Part shown: positions 48,882-58,120 of the stretch, piece by piece
How the letters are laid out: each line of letters opens with the position of its first letter
Numbering within the stretch: position 1 is the first letter of the stretch
Assembly (NCBI GenBank): GCA_910586315.1
Contig: CAJUIP010000009.1
Location: 30,339-94,338, forward strand
DNA length: 64,000 bases
Origin: an uncultured Lachnospiraceae bacterium
GTDB taxonomy: Bacteria; Bacillota; Clostridia; Lachnospirales; Lachnospiraceae
Direction of reading: 5' to 3'
The notes under the pieces: model-generated
The model's input: only the letters and a program-made list of their open reading frames with translations
What the model was told of the DNA's origin: nothing
Databases searched by the model: none
Made by a program: the position numbers and the translations under genes

Positions 48882-49658
48882 TCAGTTCAGGTAATTACGC
48901 ATGGTCTTTAACGCGTTTTTTTCCAGCCGGGATACCTGGGCCTGGCTGATTCCAACCTCTTCAGCCACCTCAGTCTGGGTTTTTCCCTCAAAAAAACGCA
49001 TGTCGATGATGTGCCGTTCCCGCTCGGGAAGACGTTTCATGGCTTCGCTTAGAGAAAGCTGCTCAATCCAGTTTTCCTCCCGGTTCTTTTTATCGCTGAT
49101 CTGGTCCATGACATACAAAGGATCACCGCCGTCCGTGTAGACCGGTTCATACAGGCTTACAGGAGTCTGGATGGCATCCATGGCATAGGTGATTTCCTCT
49201 TTGCTGAGTCCAACCTCATTTGCAATTTCCATGATGGTCGGCTCCTTTAAATTTTTTTTCATAAGGTTTTCCTTGGCATAGATGGCCTTATAGGCCGTGT
49301 CTCTTAAGGAACGGCTGACCCGGATGGAATTATTGTCCCGCAGGTAACGCCTGACCTCGCCAAGAATCATCGGTACAGCGTAAGTTGAAAATTTCACATT
49401 CTGGGTAATGTCAAAGTTATCAATGGCTTTTATGAGGCCGATACATCCGATCTGGAACAGATCATCCACGTTTTCGCTGCTGTTTGCAAACCGCTGGATG
49501 ACGCTGAGGACAAGACGCAGATTTCCTTTAATATAATCTTCCCTGGCCTGCTTGTCGCCTGCCAGGATTCTCTTAAACAGCTCATCTTTCTCTTCTGTGG
49601 TAAGTAATGGCAGCTTTGCTGTGTTGACACCGCAAATCTCGACCTTATAACCAGGCAT
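48882..49658 (-). CDS. sigG: Sporulation sigma factor SigG
   Basis: The 258-residue sigma-70-type protein starts MPGYKVEICGVNTAKLPLL, the hallmark N-terminus of SigG. Region 2 is LFQIGCIGLIKAIDNFD and NVKFSTYAVPMILGEVRRYLRD, region 3 is KEPTIMEIANEVGLS and region 4 is RLPERERHIIDMRFFEGKTQTEVAEEVGISQAQVSRLEK. It directs late forespore gene expression, so the organism very likely forms endospores. It usually follows spoIIGA/sigE, but here it stands alone. Confidence 0.95.
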   Translation of the reverse strand: MPGYKVEICGVNTAKLPLLTTEEKDELFKRILAGDKQAREDYIKGNLRLVLSVIQRFANSSENVDDLFQIGCIGLIKAIDNFDITQNVKFSTYAVPMILGEVRRYLRDNNSIRVSRSLRDTAYKAIYAKENLMKKNLKEPTIMEIANEVGLSKEEITYAMDAIQTPVSLYEPVYTDGGDPLYVMDQISDKKNREENWIEQLSLSEAMKRLPERERHIIDMRFFEGKTQTEVAEEVGISQAQVSRLEKNALKTMRNYLN

Positions 49659-49746
49659 ATCCCTTACCTCCGCATCATTTTTGGGTGCTCCCGGAAAGTC
49701 TCTGTGTCCGAATTTTTCGGGAGTATTCTTTTTCTGGAATCGTGTC

Positions 49747-49804
49747 CATAGAAGAATGATGTACGGATTTGGCAGGATTTATACGGGAAAGAAACTGAAA
49801 AAAT
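49747..49804 (+). repeat. Dispersed repeat R3, copy b
   Basis: Second copy of the repeat at 3758-3814, beginning CATAGAAGAATGATGTACGG. It lies upstream of sigG in the same relative orientation as copy a upstream of dctP. Confidence 0.6.
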
Positions 49805-49829
49805 TTTCCTGCGGGTACCGGGCGTCCAT

Positions 49830-49874
49830 AAAAAGAAAAGCCGGCCAATCCGGGAAATCCCGGGATTGACTGGC
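49830..49874 (-). terminator. Terminator of coaX
   Basis: On the minus strand a long stem (49840-49854 with 49859-49874, CCAATCCGGG/CCCGGGATTG core) is followed by TTTTCTTTTT. It lies 15 bases after the coaX stop. Confidence 0.85.
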
Positions 49875-49888
49875 TGGGGCGCGTGATA

Positions 49889-50671
49889 TTAAGAATTATC
49901 GGGACCGCTATGATTTTGACGGTAGAGAATCAGAAGCCCCCGAAGAAGCAAATCCGGATCATAGGTGATTTTGTGGTTGCATAAGGGAGTGATGAAGCGG
50001 GCCATGCCTCCAGTGGCGATCAGAGTGGCTTTTTCTCCAAGTTCCGCCTCCATGCGGTCGATGATGCCGTCAATGGTGGCCGCATTGCCGTACATGATAC
50101 CGTTTCTCATACATTCGATGGTATTTTTTCCGATAACCCGCTTGGGGATATCCAGGTTGATTCTGGGAAGCTGGGCTGTATTGCTTACGAGAGAATCCAG
50201 GGCGACTCTTATGCCGGGAAGAATCACGCCGCCAATGTAACAGCCGGACTTGTCCACCACATCCAGGGTAGTGGCCGTTCCCATATCTACAATAATAATG
50301 GGACCTTCATACTGGGCGATGGCTGCTACGGCGGCCACAATACGGTCTCCGCCTACGGCTTTTGGATTGTCCATTTTGATGTTGAGCCCTGTTTTCATAC
50401 CGGAGCCCACGAGAAGAGGCTTCCGTCCGGTAATTTTTTTAACTGCCGAAGAGAGGGGGGCGTTTAGAGGAGGTACAACGGAGGAGATAATGGAACCTTC
50501 AATATCGTCTCTTTTTACCTTGTGTATTTCCAAAATGTTTTTCAATACGATTGCATATTCCAGACTGGTTTTCCTGTTGTCGGTGGTGATCCGTTCTTCA
50601 AAGTAAGTTTTTTGGTCGTCCAGGCACCCCACAACGATATTGCTGTTTCCCATATCTATGGCTAAAATCAT
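49889..50671 (-). CDS. coaX: Type III pantothenate kinase
   Basis: The 260-residue ASKHA-fold kinase starts MILAIDMGNSNIVVG and contains GGDRIVAAVAA, IVDMGTATTLDVV and GGVILPGIRVALDSL, all CoaX motifs. It performs the first step of coenzyme A synthesis and, unlike CoaA, is not feedback-inhibited by CoA in known cases. GGAAGGAG precedes the ATG at 50671. It is divergent from coaBC, which carries later steps, so both may share a control region. Confidence 0.95.
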   Translation of the reverse strand: MILAIDMGNSNIVVGCLDDQKTYFEERITTDNRKTSLEYAIVLKNILEIHKVKRDDIEGSIISSVVPPLNAPLSSAVKKITGRKPLLVGSGMKTGLNIKMDNPKAVGGDRIVAAVAAIAQYEGPIIIVDMGTATTLDVVDKSGCYIGGVILPGIRVALDSLVSNTAQLPRINLDIPKRVIGKNTIECMRNGIMYGNAATIDGIIDRMEAELGEKATLIATGGMARFITPLCNHKITYDPDLLLRGLLILYRQNHSGPDNS

Positions 50672-50801
50672 AGAGAAAACTCCTTCCACATTTGTTTCAT
50701 AAGTGCTATAATATTAAGATGTTATCAGGGTCAAAAGGTAAAGCATCTTTTGCCCCCTATCTTACCATAAAAATGTGAGAATTACAACGGAGGATTCCAG
50801 A

Positions 50802-51986
50802 ATGTTAAAAGGAAAAACCGTACTTTTATGTGTGACCGGAAGTATTGCCGCCTATAAGATTGCCTATCTGGCAAGCGCCCTAAAAAAACTGTCGGCGGAT
50901 GTCCATGTGTTAATGACAAAGAACGCCACAAACTTCATAACCCCTATCACATTTGAAACCCTGACGGGAAATAAATGTCTGGTGGATACCTTTGACCGGA
51001 ACTTCGAATTTTCCGTGGAGCATGTTTCCCTGGCAAAGCTTGCGGATCTGGTCATGGTGGCCCCGGCGTCCGCCAATGTGATTGCAAAGCTGGCCCATGG
51101 CCTGGCGGACGATATGCTGACTACAACGGTTCTGGCCTGCACCTGCAAAAAAATCATAAGCCCGGCCATGAATACTCGTATGTTTGAGAATCCCATCACC
51201 CAGGATAATTTAAAAGTTTGTGAACGGTACGGCATGGAAGTTATCTCCCCGGCAAGCGGATATCTGGCCTGCGGTGACGTGGGAGCGGGAAAGATGCCGG
51301 AGCCGGATGTGCTTCTCCAGTATATTTTAAAGGAAATACAATATAAGAAGGACCTTGCGGGAAAGAAAATTTTAGTGACGGCAGGTCCAACCAGAGAGGC
51401 CATTGACCCGGTCCGTTATATCACAAACCATTCCACAGGGAAAATGGGATATGCCATAGCGAAGGTGGCGGCGTATCGCGGCGCCGAAGTGACTCTGGTG
51501 ACCGGCCCCACGGAAGAAAAGCCTCCTATGTTTGTCCGTGTGGTGAAGGTGGAGAGCGCAAGGGAAATGTTTGAGGCTGTCACTGCAAAAAGTGAGGAGC
51601 AGGACGCGATCATAAAGGCTGCCGCTGTGGCCGATTACCGGCCTAAATTTGTCAATACGGAAAAGACGAAAAAGACGGACGGCGACATGGCCATTGAGCT
51701 TTCGCGGACGGATGATATTTTAAAATGGCTGGGCGAGCACAAAAAAGAGGGTCAGTTCTTATGCGGATTTTCCATGGAGACCCAGAACATGCTGGAAAAC
51801 TCCAGGAGAAAGCTTGAGAAAAAGAACCTGGACATGATTGTCGCCAACAATTTAAAGGTGGCCGGGGCCGGTTTCGGAACAGATACCAATGTTGTGACCC
51901 TGATTACAAAGGAAAAGGAAACGCAGCTGGAAAAAATGCCGAAGGAAGAGGTGGCGGAGCATCTGCTGGACGAGATTTTCCTGTAA
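50802..51986 (+). CDS. coaBC: Bifunctional phosphopantothenoylcysteine decarboxylase/ligase
   Basis: The 394-residue protein has an FMN-dependent CoaC domain (about 1-185: VTGSIAAYK, LVMVAPASANVIAKLAHG, SPAMNTRMFENP) and a CoaB ligase domain (about 190-394: ILVTAGPTREAIDPVRYITN, STGKMGYA, IKAAAVADYRP). It joins cysteine to phosphopantothenate and decarboxylates the product. GGAGGATTCC precedes the ATG at 50802. Confidence 0.95.
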   Translation: MLKGKTVLLCVTGSIAAYKIAYLASALKKLSADVHVLMTKNATNFITPITFETLTGNKCLVDTFDRNFEFSVEHVSLAKLADLVMVAPASANVIAKLAHGLADDMLTTTVLACTCKKIISPAMNTRMFENPITQDNLKVCERYGMEVISPASGYLACGDVGAGKMPEPDVLLQYILKEIQYKKDLAGKKILVTAGPTREAIDPVRYITNHSTGKMGYAIAKVAAYRGAEVTLVTGPTEEKPPMFVRVVKVESAREMFEAVTAKSEEQDAIIKAAAVADYRPKFVNTEKTKKTDGDMAIELSRTDDILKWLGEHKKEGQFLCGFSMETQNMLENSRRKLEKKNLDMIVANNLKVAGAGFGTDTNVVTLITKEKETQLEKMPKEEVAEHLLDEIFL

Positions 51987-52148
51987 CGGTTCAGACAGGT
52001 TTGTGCGTTTCCTGCACTAACCGTACGAAAACGTGGCGGGAGCTGTTTTTCATAAAGGCGGCTCCCGCGTTACTGTTCATTTCACGGTCAATCACTCCGA
52101 TGGTTGACCGGGAGCCAGTATCATAATGTGGCCAAAGCATATTAGTAC

Positions 52149-52177
52149 TTGACGAAACGATGATTTGTTGGCAAAAT
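52149..52177 (+). promoter_or_regulatory. Promoter of prfC
   Basis: TTGACG (52149-52154), 17-bp spacer, CAAAAT (52172-52177). Upstream, 52036-52068 forms a GCGGGAGC/GCTCCCGC hairpin and 52085-52110 a CGGTCAA/TTGACCG inverted repeat of unknown role. Confidence 0.55.
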
Positions 52178-52224
52178 AAGGAATGGATGAGATACATTGA
52201 AACATGGAATTGGAGGTTTTTTCC

Positions 52225-53817
52225 TTGGCTGGTTTAGCAGATGAGATAAAGAGACGGCGGACCTTTGCGATCATTTCGCATCCTGACGCCGGTAAAACAA
52301 CTTTGACGGAAAAATTCCTTCTTTACGGCGGCGCCATCAATCTGGCAGGTACGGTAAAGGGAAGAAAAGCGACGAAGCACGCAGTTTCCGACTGGATGGA
52401 AATTGAAAAGGAGAGGGGGATTTCTGTCACCTCTTCTGTTTTGCAGTTTAATTATGAGGGATTTTGCATCAACATTCTTGATACGCCGGGACACCAGGAT
52501 TTCTCGGAGGACACCTACCGAACCTTAATGGCGGCGGATTCTGCTGTTATGGTTATCGACGGATCCAAGGGCGTAGAGGCCCAGACCATCAAATTATTCA
52601 AGGTCTGCGTGATGCGCCATATTCCAATTTTTACGTTTGTGAATAAAATGGATCGCGAGGCCAGAGATCCCTTTGAGCTTATGAGCGAGATCGAGGAAGT
52701 GCTGGGAATCCACACATGTCCCATCAACTGGCCCATTGGATGCGGAAAAAGCTTTAAGGGAGTTTACGACAGACAGACCAGAAAAATTACCACCTTCACG
52801 GCAGCCATGGGAGGCCAGAAGGAAGTTGCCAGCCGGACTTTCGATGTGGAAGGGACGGATGTGGACGCAGTAATCGGGGAAAGCTTTCACGCACAGCTTC
52901 GCGATGATATTGAGCTTTTGGACGGCGCCAGCGATGAATTTGATCAGACGCTTGTAAGCCAGGGCCTGTTATCCCCAGTGTTTTTCGGTTCGGCCCTCAC
53001 AAACTTCGGCGTCGAGACCTTTCTGGAGCACTTTTTAAAGATGACGACCTCTCCCCTTCCAAGGAAGACCTTAAACGGCACGGTGGATCCCTTTGATAAA
53101 AACTTCTCCGCTTTCGTATTTAAGATTCAGGCAAACATGAACAAGGCTCACAGAGACAGAATCGCGTTTATGCGGATTTGTTCCGGAAGGTTTGAGGCCG
53201 GGATGGAAGTGAATCATGTGCAGGGCGGAAAAAAAATCCGCCTGACGCAGCCCCAGCAGCTTATGGCGGAGAGCAGAAAGATTATCGAGGAGGCATATGC
53301 GGGGGATATCATCGGCGTGTTCGATCCGGGAATCTTTTCCATCGGAGACACCCTCTGTTTCTCCAACGAAAAATTCCAGTTTGAAGGGATTCCCACCTTT
53401 GCACCGGAACACTTTGCCAGGGTCCGCCAGATGGATACCATGAAGAGAAAGCAGTTCATAAAGGGAATCAGCCAGATTGCCCAGGAGGGAGCCATCCAGA
53501 TCTTCCAGGAATTTAATACCGGAATGGAGGAGATCATCGTCGGCGTGGTGGGCGTTCTGCAGTTTGAGGTGCTGACCTACCGCCTGAAGAATGAGTACAA
53601 CGTGGAAGTGAAGCTGGAGCAGCTTCCATTTGAGTATATCCGCTGGGTGGAGAATCCGGAAGAGGTGGATGTGGCCAGAATTCAGGGCACTTCCGATATG
53701 AAGAGAATCTGCGACTTAAAGGGAAATCCTCTTTTACTGTTTATCAACAGCTGGAGTGTTGGAATGGTGGAGGAGAGAAATCCAAAGCTGAAATTAAGTG
53801 AATTCGGACGTAATTAG
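52225..53817 (+). CDS. prfC: Peptide chain release factor 3
   Basis: The 530-residue translational GTPase begins MAGLADEIKRRRTFAIISHP with TTG as start. GGAGG at 52212-52216 is eight bases from this TTG, whereas the in-frame ATG at 52204 lies upstream of it. The resulting length matches known RF3. G-motifs are SHPDAGKTT, DTPGHQDF and NKMDREARDP. It recycles RF1/RF2 from terminating ribosomes. Confidence 0.94.
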   Translation: MAGLADEIKRRRTFAIISHPDAGKTTLTEKFLLYGGAINLAGTVKGRKATKHAVSDWMEIEKERGISVTSSVLQFNYEGFCINILDTPGHQDFSEDTYRTLMAADSAVMVIDGSKGVEAQTIKLFKVCVMRHIPIFTFVNKMDREARDPFELMSEIEEVLGIHTCPINWPIGCGKSFKGVYDRQTRKITTFTAAMGGQKEVASRTFDVEGTDVDAVIGESFHAQLRDDIELLDGASDEFDQTLVSQGLLSPVFFGSALTNFGVETFLEHFLKMTTSPLPRKTLNGTVDPFDKNFSAFVFKIQANMNKAHRDRIAFMRICSGRFEAGMEVNHVQGGKKIRLTQPQQLMAESRKIIEEAYAGDIIGVFDPGIFSIGDTLCFSNEKFQFEGIPTFAPEHFARVRQMDTMKRKQFIKGISQIAQEGAIQIFQEFNTGMEEIIVGVVGVLQFEVLTYRLKNEYNVEVKLEQLPFEYIRWVENPEEVDVARIQGTSDMKRICDLKGNPLLLFINSWSVGMVEERNPKLKLSEFGRN

Positions 53818-53840
53818 AATCAGGAAAGGAAGCAACAGAT

Positions 53841-54287
53841 ATGAGCAAAATTGATGTAGTTAGAGCCGCCATGGTGGAGGCCATGAAGGCAAAGGACAAA
53901 GAAAGAAAGGATTCCCTGTCCATGCTGTTATCAGCTCTAAAGAATGCGGAGATTGACAAGCGTTCTCCTTTAACAGAGGAAGAGGAAAATGCAGTCGTGA
54001 AAAAGGAGTTAAAGCAGACGAAGGAGACTCTGGAAACGGCGCCCGCCGACCGCACGGACATTATCGAGGAAGCTAAAAAACGTATGGCCGTCTATCAGGA
54101 GTTTGCGCCTGCGGATATGACTGTGGATCAGATTAAGGAGACCATTCAGGGGGTACTGAAAGAGCTTGGAATCGAGGCGGCCGCTCCGAAGGACAAGGGA
54201 AAGATTATGAAGGTTCTGATGCCTCTTGTGAAGGGAAAGGCGGACGGAAAAATGGTAAATGAAGTTCTTGCGGAAATGATGAAGTAG
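53841..54287 (+). CDS. yqeY: GatB/YqeY-domain protein
   Basis: The 148-residue helical protein matches YqeY throughout: KDKERKDSLSMLLSALKNAE, LTEEEENAVVKKELKQTKET and YQEFAPADMTVDQI. The domain is homologous to the tRNA-binding tail of GatB; the function of the free-standing form is unclear. It follows prfC by 23 bp with AGGAAAGGA before the ATG, so they are probably co-transcribed. Confidence 0.92.
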   Translation: MSKIDVVRAAMVEAMKAKDKERKDSLSMLLSALKNAEIDKRSPLTEEEENAVVKKELKQTKETLETAPADRTDIIEEAKKRMAVYQEFAPADMTVDQIKETIQGVLKELGIEAAAPKDKGKIMKVLMPLVKGKADGKMVNEVLAEMMK

Positions 54288-54352
54288 AAGACATCTGTGC
54301 CATGCGCTTGTTTGGCGGCGGGCTGTGATAAGAAAGACAGGAGGCGTTTTAA

Positions 54353-55756
54353 TTGTATAGAGAACAGATTGATAAATACATTGATGCACACAGGACCGAA
54401 ATGCTGGAGGACATCATAGAGCTTTGTAAAATCGACAGTGCAAAGGGGTCTTACCGCCCCGGAAAGCCATATGGCCAGGGATGCTTTGAGGTCCTCCATG
54501 AGGCGCTTCACATCGGAGAGTGCTATGGTTTTTCCATCCATAATTATGATAACTATGTGGGAACCATTGATCTGAACAATGAGGAAAGGCAGCTTGATAT
54601 TTTAGCCCATCTGGATATTGTTCCGGCAGGAGACGACTGGACGGTCACAGAGCCCTTCGAGCCGGTGGAAAAGGACGGGAAGCTTTACGGCCGCGGAACG
54701 GCGGATGATAAGGGGCCGGCCATTGCGGCTCTCTATGCTATGCGGGCGGTGAAGGAGCTGGGGATTCCCGTAAAGAAGAACGTGCGCCTGATTCTGGGGA
54801 CGGATGAAGAATGTGGAAGTTCCGATATTGAACATTATTACAGTGTGGAGAAAGAGGCGCCCATGACGTTTTCTCCGGATGCCAGTTTCCCGGTTATCAA
54901 CATCGAAAAGGGAAGCCTTCACGGAAAATTTACCGCGGAGTTTGCGAAAAGCGAGGCGCTGCCGCGTATGATATCCTTTCAGAGCGGAACGAAATCGAAT
55001 GTGGTGCCTTCCAGGGCAGAGGCATTGTTCGAGGGTCTGGACGGTTCCGATACGGAGGCTTTTGCACATACGCTGGAAGAGGAGCTTGGAATCCGCTTTG
55101 ACGTGACTTCCGAGAATGGCTATATGAAGATTGAGGCCTTTGGTGAAAACGGCCATGCCTCGACTCCCTGGAAGGGGAAAAACGCCCTTACAGGTCTTCT
55201 GGCCCTGATTGAAAAACTGCCGCTTGCGGAATGCGGGCAGCTTGAGAAGGTAAGGGCGCTTAATGCGCTGATGCCCCACGGAGACTGGCTTGGAAAAGAT
55301 CTGGGAATTGCCATGGAGGATGAAATCTCCGGACCCCTTACGCTAGCTTTCAGCATTCTGGAAATCGACGAGACGAGCCTTAAGGGCGAATTCGACAGCC
55401 GCTGTCCCATCTGCTCGAATGTGGAAAATACATTAAAGCCGGCGAAAAAGAATATGAAGGCCCATGGCATTCTTCTAAGCAACGATTCCATGAACCCGCC
55501 CCATCATGTATCCGGTGATTCTGAATTTGTTCAGACGCTTTTGAGGTGCTATGAAATATATACAGGAAACAAGGGCGAATGCGTGGCCATCGGCGGCGGA
55601 ACCTATGTCCATCACCTGAAAAATGGCGTGGCCTTTGGCGCTTCCATGCCGGAAACGGAAAACCACATGCACGGCCCCGATGAGTTTGCTGTGATTGACG
55701 AACTGCTTAAGAGCGCGAAAATCTTCGCGCAGGTGATCGTGGAGCTTTGTTGCTAG
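54353..55756 (+). CDS. M20-family dipeptidase (PepV/Sapep-like)
   Basis: The 467-residue metallopeptidase has LDILAHLDIVPAGDDW (first zinc His), GRGTADDKGPAIAAL (bridging Asp), GTDEECGSSDIEHY (catalytic Glu pair), ENGHASTPWKG and GGGTYVHHLKNGVAFG, typical of PepV. It hydrolyses small peptides in the cytoplasm. GGAGG lies eight bases before a TTG at 54353, which is used as start. The stop TAG (55754-55756) is formed by the first bases of MITE copy B, so the last residues (ELCC) may have been altered by its insertion. Confidence 0.9.
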   Translation: MYREQIDKYIDAHRTEMLEDIIELCKIDSAKGSYRPGKPYGQGCFEVLHEALHIGECYGFSIHNYDNYVGTIDLNNEERQLDILAHLDIVPAGDDWTVTEPFEPVEKDGKLYGRGTADDKGPAIAALYAMRAVKELGIPVKKNVRLILGTDEECGSSDIEHYYSVEKEAPMTFSPDASFPVINIEKGSLHGKFTAEFAKSEALPRMISFQSGTKSNVVPSRAEALFEGLDGSDTEAFAHTLEEELGIRFDVTSENGYMKIEAFGENGHASTPWKGKNALTGLLALIEKLPLAECGQLEKVRALNALMPHGDWLGKDLGIAMEDEISGPLTLAFSILEIDETSLKGEFDSRCPICSNVENTLKPAKKNMKAHGILLSNDSMNPPHHVSGDSEFVQTLLRCYEIYTGNKGECVAIGGGTYVHHLKNGVAFGASMPETENHMHGPDEFAVIDELLKSAKIFAQVIVELCC

Positions 55757-55968
55757 TGTACTGACTCGATTACATTTCGCCAAATGACTTGCCTGAATTT
55801 CCATCTGCTGCGTTGGTCTACGCTCCGCTTCGGTCCGTGCTAAACGTGTGCCACTGGCACACAGCACCGTCAGTCAACGATGCCACCGCATCGCCTCCTT
55901 CCTCCGCCTTGCAGACTGAAAATTCATTCTGCGTCATTTAGCTGAAAGTAATTGAGCCAGTACACTAG
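55753..55968 (-). mobile_element. MITE-like element, copy B
   Basis: The 216-bp inverted counterpart of copy A (28088-28252): ends CTAGTGTACTGACTCGATTA and GAGCCAGTACACTAG. Relative to A it carries about 50 extra internal bases (around 55816-55866) holding a GTGTGCCACTGGCACAC palindrome. It has no coding capacity. It starts inside the last codons of the M20 peptidase gene. Confidence 0.82.
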
Positions 55969-56059
55969 TGGAAGGTGACAGTCCGCCTGGATGCTGCAAT
56001 GAAAGAATATGACTCCCTGCCTGGCTGGCGTGTGATGGTCCGGGCGGGGAGCTTTTGCT

Positions 56060-57970
56060 TTACAGGGTGGAATCCGCATTTAATTTTTTCCACAATGTGG
56101 ACCGTGAGATTCCCAGCTGCCTGGCAGTTTCTGCACGGTTTCCATGATTCCTTTCCAGACACAGATGAATGAGCTCTGTTTCCATGCTTTCCAGAGTTCC
56201 GGGAGCGACGGAAAGTCCATGGCCGGGAGCGGAGGGGGCTAAGTCTTCCATGCATTCCCTGATGGGGATATGCCGGCCCTGCTGAAGAATGGTATAGCGG
56301 TGAATGACATTTTCCAGAGAGCGCACGTTTCCCGGCCAGGCGTTGTCTGACAGGAAGGCGCTGTCTTCCTCTGTCAGGGCCGGATGTTCCAGATGGTACT
56401 GATTGGCGTATTTCTTTAAAAATACGTTGGCCAGAGGAAGGATATCCTCTTTTCGTTCCCGGAGGGGAGGCAGACGAAGGTTTAAAACATTGAGACGGTA
56501 ATAGAGATCCGCACGAAAGCGGCCGGAGGCAATTAATTCATCCATCTGCACGTTGGAGGCGGAGAGAATCCGGATGTCGACGGCAAGGTTTTTCTGAGAG
56601 CCAATCCGGCGGATTTCTTTTTCCTGTATGGCGCGCAGCAAAGCTCCCTGGACCTGAATGGGGAGGGAATTGATTTCATCAAGAAATAGAGTTCCGCTTT
56701 GGGCCAGTTCAAAGAGTCCGGGTTTCCCGCCGCGCCTGGCCCCGGAAAAGGAACCTTCTTCGTATCCGAACAGCTCGCTTTCCAGCAAAGGCTCAGGAAT
56801 GGCGGCGCAGTTTACTGCAACAAAGGGGGCGTTTTTGCGGATGCTGGCGTTATGAATGCTCTGTGCAAACATCTCCTTACCCGTTCCGTTTTCCCCTGAG
56901 ATGAGAATATTGGCATCCGTGGCGGCATATAAAGCCGCTTTTCTTTTGGCGTTTTTTATGGCGGAGCTGTTTCCCATAATATCTTCAAAATGAAAGCGGG
57001 CGGATAATCCCTTGTCCCGCAGGGCGGCCCGAATCTGTTGTTCCTGATTCTGGATATCAATAATGTTCTGGAAGGAGACCGTCAGCCGTTTTTGGCCTTT
57101 GGAACGGGTGCCGCGTTTTTTAACCAGGTATTTATGGTCCCGGACGGAAAGGACCTTTTCCGGCTGGGAATCTTCAAAGAAAAACTGGAGCATGGCCTTG
57201 TTAAAACAGGAAGGACACAGCCGGGATATGGGATGATTCAAAATGAAATCCTCTTTTGTGGCAAGAATGTGCAGCATTTCCTGATTGACAAGGATTACCG
57301 TCTGGTTTTCCAGTACCAGGATGCCTTCGCTGATTAAGGACGTGGCATTCCAGAAGGTTTCTAACTGAAGGCGTTCCCGGCTGTGAGCGTTTATGATGGT
57401 CAGGGCCTGCAGGATGGCCCGTTCCAGGGAACGGGCGCTGGTGCTCGCAAAGCAGACGGGAATGCCGACACTCTTTCCAGTACGGACCCCCAGAGTGCCG
57501 CCTCCCACCATGGCATCCATACCGTCGCTTTTTCCTTCGGCAATCCGCTTTTGGATATCTTCGGCGGAACGGAAGGAATAGAATCGCAATTCTTTCAGAT
57601 CAAGAATCCGCTTTAATACATCAATCTTATAATTTCTTCCATAATCCATGTAAATTAAAAGTCCAATCCGCTTACCATATATCATAGCGGCCTCCAGGGA
57701 TTCCAGAAGGTCAAGATCATCCGGTTCCGCGCGCAGAACGACAATGTCAGGAAAGTTGGTTTCGATAATGTCCGCTACGGCTCCGCGGCTGATAATCACC
57801 TCCGGCTTTCCCGAGTCTGAGAAATTTTCGCGCAGGCGGATGACCAGCTCCGGGCTTGCAGTCTCCCATTGGAAAATCACCGGTTCAATTTCCAGAAAAG
57901 TGCTGCATTCCTGAATCGTCCGGTAAAATTTATCGTAACCTGTAATGATCATAAGCTTCTCCAGCACCAT
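56060..57970 (-). CDS. Sigma-54-dependent activator with PrpR-type sensor domain
   Basis: The 636-residue regulator has an N-terminal PrpR_N-like ligand domain (about 5-190, VIISRGAVADII), a PAS-like segment (about 200-300), the sigma-54 AAA+ domain (about 325-560: Walker A SGENGTGKE, GYEEGSFSGA replacing the usual GAFTGA loop, Walker B GTLFLDEI, FRADLYYRLNV) and a C-terminal Fis HTH (NRAETARQLGISRSTLWKK). It should activate RpoN transcription. The divergent operon carries a -24/-12 promoter, so that is its likely target. AAGGGAG precedes the ATG. Confidence 0.94.
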   Translation of the reverse strand: MVLEKLMIITGYDKFYRTIQECSTFLEIEPVIFQWETASPELVIRLRENFSDSGKPEVIISRGAVADIIETNFPDIVVLRAEPDDLDLLESLEAAMIYGKRIGLLIYMDYGRNYKIDVLKRILDLKELRFYSFRSAEDIQKRIAEGKSDGMDAMVGGGTLGVRTGKSVGIPVCFASTSARSLERAILQALTIINAHSRERLQLETFWNATSLISEGILVLENQTVILVNQEMLHILATKEDFILNHPISRLCPSCFNKAMLQFFFEDSQPEKVLSVRDHKYLVKKRGTRSKGQKRLTVSFQNIIDIQNQEQQIRAALRDKGLSARFHFEDIMGNSSAIKNAKRKAALYAATDANILISGENGTGKEMFAQSIHNASIRKNAPFVAVNCAAIPEPLLESELFGYEEGSFSGARRGGKPGLFELAQSGTLFLDEINSLPIQVQGALLRAIQEKEIRRIGSQKNLAVDIRILSASNVQMDELIASGRFRADLYYRLNVLNLRLPPLRERKEDILPLANVFLKKYANQYHLEHPALTEEDSAFLSDNAWPGNVRSLENVIHRYTILQQGRHIPIRECMEDLAPSAPGHGLSVAPGTLESMETELIHLCLERNHGNRAETARQLGISRSTLWKKLNADSTL

Positions 57971-58093
57971 AGTCTATTCTCCCTTCCGTGATTATCTGTA
58001 TTATAACAATATAGTGTTCAGAAAAGCAACATAAATGTATAAAAATAAGACATTAAAATAAAAAAAACGACATAAAAATCAGTAAAAATCAAT

Positions 58094-58110
58094 TTGGCAT
58101 AGAAGTTGCT
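58094..58110 (+). promoter_or_regulatory. Sigma-54 (-24/-12) promoter
   Basis: TTGGCAT-AGAAG-TTGCT fits the RpoN consensus YTGGCAC-N5-TTGCW with correct spacing between the GG and GC pairs. Transcription should start near 58121, where the leader repeats begin. The divergent gene encodes a sigma-54 activator. Confidence 0.82.
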
Positions 58111-58120
58111 CATTAATATA

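Noticed and set aside
55270..55867. Minus-strand frames running across the end of the M20 gene and MITE copy B
   Set aside because: They cross from antisense of a peptidase into a non-coding repeat and have no domain or RBS.
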